From Crossaster papposus (lineage: Eukaryota; Echinodermata; Asteroidea; Velatida; Solasteridae): a stretch of DNA of 64,000 bases. The notes under the pieces are model-generated. The model searched no databases. It saw only the letters and a list, made by a program, of their open reading frames with translations, and was not told where the DNA came from. This document shows positions 8,644 through 18,700 of this stretch, piece after piece (position 1 is the first letter of the stretch; every line of letters begins with the position of its first letter). The stretch is from assembly GCA_037893245.1 (NCBI GenBank), contig JBAIAA010000704.1, positions 1,488,001 to 1,552,000 of the forward strand, in the 5' to 3' direction. The translations under genes were made by a program, and so were the position numbers.

Positions 8644-11600
8644 ATGAATTTAGGGCAGACAGAGGGGGAGAGACTACACGAGCAAGCGTTGTCGTTCTTC
8701 GCGCACGGAAGTTTGGCTCAAGCAAAACTAATGCTGGAGAAGGTAAATTTAAACGACCGAACTGTAAAAATAACTGTCACTTTTCCTAATTATTTTCCTA
8801 ATTTCTTCCTAATATTTTTGGTGTTTTTTGGCACTTTGACAAACAATATTTTTTTTAAGAAAGACATGTTTTTCTCTGTGCAGGCCATATCACTGGAGCC
8901 GTCTAACGATTCGTTTCAAGAAACCAGGAATTACTTTTCTCAAGTCAATCAGTGGTCGTCCCCCTATGCTCAGCATCAACAAGGTTCTGGGAACAGCTTC
9001 CCTGACACTGAGCCCCAGTGGAGCCAATTTGGAAGCAATCCGGGTACTTCTGTAAACTCCTCAAGACCTCCTCCCTGGGACAGCGGGGGGCTCCACGGCG
9101 GCTCAAACATCTCTAACGGCAATGTGTACAAGCCCAAGAGTGAACAAGTTCCCTGGCAACAGCCAGCCAATGAAAATTCCACCCAGTATTTCTCCGATAC
9201 CGTAGCCGACAGTATGTTTAGTCCGGCTTACTGGTCGCATGCAGACGGTGTTCAAAATCATCGGGTGAGAAGTCACTTTGGTGACTCACAACCTCCTCAG
9301 AGACAAAACAACGATTCCTGTGCCAGTAAGACGAATTTTGGATCACATTATGAAAAAGCTAGCAATGCATACATGTGTAACATTGGCACACAGGACAATG
9401 TGTGGGGACAGTGGAATGTTCCTGAAGCTGAATCGGATCCAAAACCGGAAACTTCATGGGCAGACTCGGGCTACAAGCAGAGTGATGTACTTTGGACCGA
9501 TGAGCCTCGGAGAGCTGCATCGCTTCCTAATTGCACTAAGTCAGGCGCCAATGGTAGTGTTAGCCAAAGCAGCCTGCGGGGCTCAATGGCTAACTCAGCA
9601 GAGCGGTTCACTCTGAAAGAGCACCGCGACCGAGCCGGACGAAGCTCCCCGCACACCGGGCGCTCGGAAGAGACCAGAAGTGAGACCAAAAGTGAGACAA
9701 CTTACGGCCTGGACAACTTTGATGAGGTGTCCAACAAAGTGCAGGAGTGGCTGGTCAGGAACGAATCATCGGGGGTTCAGAACCCTCCCCATGGCTTGAG
9801 CAAGCCAAAGAAAAGCAAGAAAAAGAAGAAAAAGAAAATGGAGGTCAACCCCAAACATGAAAGTCAAGAAACAGCTCAACAGTCAAAGAACGATGCCTCT
9901 CAAAGTGAAAGAGACCAAACATTCTCAATGAAGGAACAGTTACTAACAGGAGGATTTCAAAATCCTGTAGGAAGCAGGCCTGCTATTGTAGAAAGTGGCT
10001 GTCAAAAGGATGACACTAAGAGTCCATCAGTAAGCACCCCATACCACAGCCAATCATCTAGACCAAGAACTGTACCATCGACTGCAAACTCTGTAACAAA
10101 CAGCAACTCTGATAAACTCTCGAAGCATAGCATCCCAAATCCTAGTGGATCAAAGAGTTGTACAGAAAGTGAATCATTTTTTGATCCAAAGAGGATATTT
10201 GATGCATCAAACTTGAACAAGGGTTCCAAGCCCTCTTGGTACAGCAATCAAACGGACAGCGCTGCTGATGCAAATTCCAGAAGGAGTACTGAGATAGAAG
10301 ACACCATCTCTTACAGGAATCTCTTTTCAAATGAGAGCAAAGGAGAAGGACACAGTGCTTCGAGGACAGAGGCGAAGCAAAGGGTTTTGACTCGTCCGAA
10401 GATCACAGATGAAGTTGACTGTAATTTCTCACAAGACATTGAAGCAGATAATATGCCTGAGGATACGAACAAGAGCAGGCTGGACAGCTCGGGCAGTGTA
10501 AATAGCGATGTGTCAGGAAGGATGACTAGAGTAGAGTGGGAGGAGATCATTAAGAGGATGTACGGGCCTCTTGGGATTCCTTCCAACATCAGTCAAGAGA
10601 ACCCCGACACTCCCTATGGCAGTTCATCAGAAGAGACCAAGACTCCCGCCAAACAACCCTTACCCATTCATAACTGCAGTGAGAACTTGGTGACAGCTTC
10701 AGACTCTGGTACGTTTAAAGGATGTCCTATATCGGAGTTGGAAACAGTTTGCAACAGTGGCCAGAGCAGTTTGAGAAAAGAACCCAACACTGGAAGCACA
10801 AAAGGAGCAGAAAGGTACAGTAGGAGTCCTCAGAGAGTAGAATACTCTGATGTGAAAGCATCATTGGATGCTGGGCTTTTGGCGACCAGTATACCCGTTT
10901 GTCATGCTGGAACTGGCATCAGATCAACTGCTCCTGCTGATAAACGTATCCGGTTCTTCGGCAAGGACACATGTCTTTCAACGGAATCTACTCGGCCAAC
11001 CCAATCCATCTCGAGCTCTCAGAAAGCTGTTTCTAAGGGTCCAAGTGTGACGCCTAAGAGAGCAGAAACCTCACCTGAAGTTCACAATAATTTGTCTACG
11101 AAACCAGTTCAAAAGCCTAAGGTGGACACCTCCGCAGCACCATCTGAGAAGATGAGTAATGTGACTTCAAGTGAAATTCATGTCACCTCGTCAAAAGGTA
11201 CCAGTAAAGGTTCAACAAAACCTGTAAAAGATGCTAAAGTGGTTGGCAAACACTTGTCGACTAAACATGTTCAAGAAACTAATGTGGAAACCTCTGCAGC
11301 ATCCTCAGAGAAGTCCAGTAATGGATCTTCAAGAGGACTTTATGTCACCTCAGCTAAAGGTGCCTGTAAAGACTTGACAAAACCTGTACAAGATCCAACA
11401 ACATGTGTAAAAGATTCCAAGATGGTTGGCAAAAACCTGCCTACTAAACCTGTTGAAGAGCCCAAGGTGGAAGCCATTACAGGATTTCATGCATCCTTAT
11501 CAAATGCTACCAGTAAAGGTTCAACAAAACCTGTAAAAGAACCTAAGGTGAAGGTTTCTGCAGCACCATCTAGTAATGCAGCTAGTAGAGTTAAAATTAA

Positions 11601-12733
11601 TACAAATCGTCCTGAAGCATCTAATAAGAAATGTGAGCAGGAAGCACCAGCCAAGGTGCAACCTACACAACCGTCGAAGGCATTCTGGGAGCCCACAAGA
11701 ATATTTGCGGCGGCTCCTAAGAAAGACCAAAATGGTAGGAAAAGACAATCAAGTGCTGGAGAAACCTGTGCAGAAACAACCAATTTGAAGAACATGAAAA
11801 GATCAGAAAGTGATGATGCGTTAAAGGCACATAATATCAACCCAACCAGTAATAGAGATCTGGCCAATCAATCTGTAACTGGTACTAAGATGACTACCTC
11901 CGCAGTAAGGGCCTCCTCTTCAAACAGTGATTGTAAATCACCCACTCTCAAGTCGAGCGACTCTTTAAACTCTGCCAGCATCAGTCAAACTAATGATGCA
12001 CCTCTGAAATCAAGCTCAAAGTATTCATACACTGCTTGGCGGGATCAGAAAGCAGATAAAGAAAGGAATACTTCAAAGAAGACTAGTCAAACATCACAGA
12101 CCCAAGCTTCTCAGAACAGAAGCTTTGCAAACACTGAATCCAAGAGAAGTGGACAAACTGAGGCTCAGTCTTCTCCGAAACCTGCAGCGAGACCACCACA
12201 GGTAAGCACGTCACAAAACAAGTCTGAAGGTCCTGGATTGAGATCAGAATCAGCAAGCACCAAAGTTCCTACCAAGGAAACCAGTGAGAACACACAGTTT
12301 TCCAGTTCGGGAAAACGTCCACAACCGGCACCAGCTGCAGCTTCCACTCCACCACAGGACCACTTCAACTCTAGGGAGAACTTCAGTAAGTCCAGGACAA
12401 ACTCGAGCCAGAAGGTGCCTTCATCCAAGCCTGATGTAAAATCAAGGGAGTCCAGCAAGTCTCATCCCGGGGAATCTAAGACAAGATCAGCATCAGGTAC
12501 AGCTCCTAGTAGTCAGCAACACCAGCAAAGAAGATCAGAGACGAGCACCGCCAATGCATCTCATCCCGGAAGGCCATCAACTGACTCGAGTTACCAGTCT
12601 TCCCGGTCGGGCCCAGCTAAAGAGGCCAGTAAGACTTCAGGAACAAGGCCGGCTGCCAGTGCCAGAGAGGAAAACGCTGACCCACAACAGAGGCAGAGGG
12701 CAGGAACAACACCAGACAACCTTGATGTTGAAG
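8644..12733 (+). CDS. DNAJC14: DNAJC14 exons 1-2: TPR-like hairpin and giant disordered region
   Basis: Exon 1 ends AAG|GTAAAT (8742) and exon 2 begins after CTCTGTGCAG (8883). The join makes a continuous amphipathic helix pair (GERLHEQALSFFAHGSLAQA / MLEKAISLEPSN) that looks like one TPR repeat. Exon 2 (3850 nt) encodes Ser, Thr, Lys, Gln and Asn-rich sequence with a poly-Lys stretch (KKSKKKKKKK, near 9808-9837), an acidic-aromatic WEEIIKRMYGPLG (near 10537), and degenerate tandem repeats at 11092-11580. Exon 2 ends GAAG|GTAGAG, phase 1. Confidence 0.85.
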
Positions 12734-15700
12734 GTAGAGAACCTTTAAGCACTTTTAAATTTCAACCACAGTGAATTCTCAAAATCAACTGCTTCACAGC
12801 AGATTAACTTTTTGAACTAACTACTGTAGATGTACTTCTGTGGATAAGGTTTTTCAAAATGAAATATAATTTGTAATTTTAAAAGAGGGAAAAATGTTGG
12901 TGTTTCTTGTTATTAGGAGGAATTTCATTAACTCTTGCCTTAAAAATCCCACAAATTTAAAAACAACAGGTGTATACTTATGTTCCTGGAGTTTGTACAA
13001 GATGTTCTCTGTTTTTTTCTCCTCTTTTAAAGACGTGGACCCGTGGTACAAGTGGACCAGAGCTATCGGCCGAGGCCTGTGGTGGACCCTGTGTTTCATT
13101 GTCTTCCTCCTACTTATACTTGTGGCCTGTCTTCTCAGCACGTAAGTCTCTAAGTCTTTGATAAATGCTTCTTTTTTGTCAAACGCCTTTTAGGTGCGTC
13201 ATTCTGTGTCTCCAAGTACACTGAAATATAAGAATATATGCGACCTGCTCTAAAAAGGATTTGGGAGGATTTGGGATGGTTAGGGTTTAAAGGATATTTG
13301 TTGTTAACCAGTTCGCGCCGGAGGATGTAAATACACGCAAAGTTTTCCCCATATTTAAAACGGATTACGCATAAACATGTCACGAGCAAGGCTGAAAATG
13401 TCTGTCAGCAGCAAGCAAGGCCGGAAATGCATTGGTGTGCTTCCCGGTACCATCAGCCTGAACCCGCCTTGGATCGAGTTTTGTTGAAAATAATCCCGCG
13501 CCTCGGCTCGGTGAGGTTAAAGTAATCACGGCGCGAACTGGTTAATTGATTTAAAATTCAATGCGACAAACGCCTTGTTCAGCACCCAACCGTTCTGCAT
13601 GTACTTCCCTCAGACTCAAGATAGGCTTGAAGTACAGCTGGCATATACTGCGGGAACTTGTGAAGATGATTCAGGAACACAGGAACGGCAAAAGGTCACA
13701 TGAAGGGTCATCTGAAGGTCAAGGGTCATGGAGGTCACCTGGCACCAGTAACTACAAGGCCCCAGCCGAGCCAACAAGGAGTATTGATATACCAACGTCA
13801 GGTAATGTAGTTTCTTGTTTTGGGGATAACTTTTTTTATAGATCGGTAAATACTGTATTATTTGGCCATCTGTCGACTGAACTCTGGCTGCAGTACATCA
13901 GGCGCTGTGTGTAGTCTTTTTCTCTTCTTTACAATTTAGGATCAACATGGTTAAACTAGTTTTTGTGAGGTTCAAGCAAGATTATTTTGAAAGCTACTTT
14001 GAATGAAGTTGCATTTCTTTCCTTGGCTAGTATAGAAAATGTACACATTTTCGAAATGATTATTTTTTTTTATTCTAAAATGTTTAGCTTGGTGGAAGTC
14101 TTAAAGCATGACGGGGCCGCAGAAAGCCTAGCAGAGTGCCCCGTCTCTTTGAGAGGTTTGACGACACTCGGTGCTGTGGCTATTCTGTGGCTACAACCAT
14201 TTGTTTACATTGACATTCTGTAGCAGGTATCCATAGCCATAGATGTGGCTTTAATTTGCTCTCATCGATCCTGAATCTCTTTGCAGGCGGTCAGGCCATC
14301 AAACGATTGATGCGTTGTAACCAAGACAACCCTTACGAAGTGCTGGGCGTCAGCTCGGAGGCCAGTGAAGACGATGTCAAGAAATACTACCGTCGGCAAT
14401 GCATGCTGGTCCACCCGGACAAGGTGGGTAATCGATGGACGTGCGGTGTGATACGGGGGCACACAGCAGCGCCGGTGCAGTGTGAATTTAGGACTGTGAA
14501 GTAGGTGCTGAAATTTGGTACCCTCTGGAGACCTACACACAATTTGTATAATGGAGACAAAAGGTCTTCGGAGGGTAAATTTCTATAGATGAATAGGTCT
14601 CCACTGGGATTTTCACGAATTAGATTTTTGGATTGTACTCAAATTACTCAAAAACTAGGTTTAAGATGTGGGTTAGGGTTGGTGTTTAGGTTAGGGTATA
14701 ATATCGGGTATATTTGGTCAAAATTTCAATTCAGGAAATTAATTGTGGTGGAAATAGGAGCATTTTGAAAAAGGTGCCCGACTTTTTACCCAGTTTGTAC
14801 ACGAGAACAAGGAGATATCTCCACTGGGATACAGATTTAAGTATAGACGGACTGAATTGATAGTATTATAGCGCATGTCGTGTGAGGGTTTAATCGATAA
14901 AAAAGGCGAATAATATCAGACTTCATAGGAGTCCAAATTTCATGGGGCACCGGAAGCCTTGTTGGAAATCAGTTGGTGTTTTTTTATCAAATGATGAGCT
15001 CTCCACAAATGGAAATGGCTAAACTGTCTCGGGTTTGAATATCTTGTAAAATTCTTTAAAAATCTTGGGGGGGTGGTGGACTTTTTGAGGATCTAGGCGG
15101 CTTCCAATTAATTTTATACATGTATCTTGTAGGATATGTTTCTACACTGTTGGCATTCTTTTATTTTTTGTTTCCAGAATGACTTGCCTAATGCTCGGGA
15201 AGCATTTCAAATCCTACAGAAAGCCTACGAAACCCTGACGGATCCCGTAAGTTGAAAGCTTCTTGATTTATTCCCCCTTACAAGCAGGTGTATTTTGCGG
15301 CAGATTTTGTTGTTGTTATGAATAGAATCTCTGCCCAACCCCCCAAAATAGGGTTAGGCAACATCAAGTAGGGTTTTCGTTGACAACCTCGATTAGCATT
15401 TCTTGTTTTCATGAATTCTTAAACTGCCCTGTAATTAGCAATGACAGCTATATAATTAGCATTTAAATTCATCCGTGGATTTTATCCACAGCCAAAAACA
15501 TTTCTGATTTAGTTGGCTTAAAGGTGGTATACACCATTTGTAATTGCTTGGATTATCAGGAATGGGTGGAATTTTGTTGAGGAGGGGGGTTGTATTTTAT
15601 AGTAAATATCGTTTAACGGACCTGTTTTACAATCATGAATGCCGAGAAAAAGAAAAAAAACGGTGTTCGTTTTCAACCGGCGTCATGCAGTTGTTCTTGG

Positions 15701-18700
15701 TTTTGTTCGCGATCGCCGTCCGGCGATCGTGAATTTTGTTTATAGAATTAAATTGTTCAGGACAATTGCAGGATATCTAACGCAATCATTTCGCTGGATG
15801 CCCACAATCATTATTTACTTTCTAATAAATAAGATATTTCTTAATCATCCGGTAGTAAAATTGTTAGATATCTGCAAATTGTGTATCCTACCTTTTAAAG
15901 CTATATTTTGGTTACAAATATTTACAATGATATGTACTCTCCCGCAGGTCAAACGAAGAGATTTTGAGATGGAAAGCAAATTTACCCATTATAATGAAGA
16001 GGTAGGTGGAATTATTTTTTCCTGTTTCCATTGAATGGAATTATTTCCTAGCACCATATTTTTGTATTATTTTTGTTAATCTGCCGTGCAGAAACCCAGT
16101 GACCTTGTGTTAGCCACGAGAGCTGTGTAAATGATCGCTCAAACGTGGGTCATCATGAAGATCCTCTATGGTGGTCACAGCCGTGGCCCAAATTACTTAG
16201 CCATGGCTTACAATTACACACATGTCTATGGTAGTGGCTTTCAAGCCGTAGACAAGTATTTTGGAGTTTTACTATAACATTTTCACGACAAGAAATATAA
16301 AATAGAATCTCTTAAAATTTGTTAACTGGGTTTTTGTTTTTTGCCTTTTTTTTTAATTCTTCCTGTAGATGGAGGACATTGTGAAGAAGATGGAGGAGAA
16401 AATGGAAGAGGTGATTACTGTTCACATTATGCAGTTTTGCCGTTGTTTTTTTTTACATTTTTATTCCGAATTTGACAGTTATTTGTACATTTTTATTACA
16501 TTTTTATTATTAGTACATTATTAGTACATTATTAGTACAGTATATTTTGTTTTGGTACACATATGTGACCTGTCATCACAAAATGAGCGTAAAGTCGGCA
16601 AAATCAAAAATTGACATATGGGTATTTCTAAATTCTGTGGAAACAGAGCTTTCCAATGGTATACAACACTTGGAGGTTCGATACTCAATATTTTTTTATT
16701 TTTTTATTTTTTAGTCTGGAGTCTTAATACATGTACAGAGATTATGAGAAAACGGGCATTTCTTGCGAGAAATTGTGTGAAAGGCATAGAAAGGCATAGT
16801 CAAAATTGTCTCAAAAACTATTTTTTGTTTATCTGATCGTAATGAAAAATTGGGAATTGATTGTTGGGGATTTAGTCTTTAAAAAAACATATAATCTCAA
16901 AATCGACCACCCCTTCAAATTTTGACTTTGACTGGCCGTACTGGGAAATCACTCCTTGCGACTTTACGCTCATTTTGTGATGACAGGTCACATATTCCTA
17001 AAAACAAATTCTACTTTTTAAAATTACATGTAAATAGACTTGCAGAACCCAGATGTTTCTCTGAGACAGATCATTAGATATAATCTTCCTTTTTGTATTT
17101 TCTTTAAAATGACGGCAGGAATAATTTAACAGCGAGTTTAATGTAAGATTTTCAACAATAATTCGGTTGGTTACTTATTGGACAGCTGCAAATTGTTGGG
17201 TGTAGGGCAACTGCACAACTTGACGATGTCGTCAGCAAACCTTTTGTCCAACCTTAACCCTTCCTCGATGAGAGTTCCTTACTGCAAGTCAGTGGTACAT
17301 GCCAAATCAATCCAGCTGCAGTGCCTTGAACGATTTTTTGCATGTACAGCGAATAGCACTTCTGTAGTTGGTGAATGGGCGTGTGGCTTTGCTTGTCAGT
17401 GTGATGGTGGACTCGGCATGACCCTGTTTACCTTCCGGGATGAGATGGCATTCCTTGGAGTAATTTGGAGTGCTGGTACAAAAAACACAGGGCTTTTTTT
17501 TGGGAGGGGGGGGGGGGGGAACTGTTAAAGTGCTTTCGAGTGAAAAAGATAGCAAAGGTTAAACATGTATCATACCTGCCTCATTTCAAAATGGTTTTCA
17601 GTGTACATGGGATTTTGTAAGATTTGGGAGAGTTGGGATAGAACCATCATGCTAACTTTGTGGTTTGGTCGCAGGTTCTGAACTCGTTACCCTGTGAGGT
17701 TTGCCACGGCAAGCATCGTCGGTACGAGACTGACCGAGATACTGACTATGCACGCTACTGCAGACGGCACGGCACCAGACATTCAGCTTACGAGGTCAGT
17801 GGCTCCAAATGGCTGAAGCCAGGGGCCAATTTCATAGAGCTGTTAAGCACAAAAATGTGCTTAGCATGAACAATTCTTCCTTGTCAAAAACAGGGTTACA
17901 AAGCAAATTTTTAAGTAACATATATTGTTTCTGAGTTATATTCAGTTGTCTTTTGCTTAGTATGAAATGCACATGGAGTTTTGGCTGGCAACCCGTTATT
18001 TTTGAGCAAGACTTTTTGGTGCTAAGCAAAATTTTGTGCTTAACAGCTCTATGAAGTTGGCCCCTGGAAGTATGATCCTAATATGAGATGTGATCAAACG
18101 AAATAAGTCTGAAGTCTGGAATTTTGATAATTTGAGATATGGGCAAAAATAATGTGCTTTGGTTGAAATTTCAATATTAGGTGTTGGTTGGTTTGGTTTT
18201 TTTGCAAAAAGTAGCAGAAAAACTATATTATTTTTTAAACCCAATTTATTGAAAACAATACCTTTATAAATATTAATAAATACCGAGTAGAGTTGATAGC
18301 TTCTGATTGGTCGAGACTCGATCACGTGGAGGGCATTATTTTGCAGTAATGGCCCCGGCTTTAAAAAAATTGGAGCAAATTCACTGTTTAATCCCTAAAT
18401 AAAAAGGTATTTAATAAAGGGAATAACAGGGTGAGGACCCGGTCATTCACTGCGTGATAACGTACCGGGTTGGGGGATGACCGCTGGTAGAGGACCCCGC
18501 ATTCGGCTCGGTCCATTACCACTGTGGTCCAGTGGTTACCGTGTTTGACGATGGTACGTGGGTTCGAACCCTGGCAGGGAACATGGTGCTTGTGTTCTTG
18601 GGCAAGACACTTTGCTACAATTGCCTCTCTCCACCCAGGAGTAATGGGTACCTGTGAAGGTAGAGACCACATGCGCTGATCTTGAGCTGCTGCAGAAATG

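Noticed and set aside
8644-12774. Single uninterrupted 1376-residue ORF as the gene product
   Set aside because: It reads through a 141-nt stop-free intron (8743-8883) and past the exon 2 donor at 12733; the spliced model continues into the J-domain exons in phase.
13987-14223. Extra DNAJC14 exon with a hydrophobic segment (LVEVLKHDG...)
   Set aside because: It contains an in-frame stop before any donor or breaks phase; exon 4 (phase 1) joins exon 5 perfectly without it.
18524-18596. tRNA gene
   Set aside because: A and B boxes are present but no closing acceptor stem; the body and tail match a SINE.
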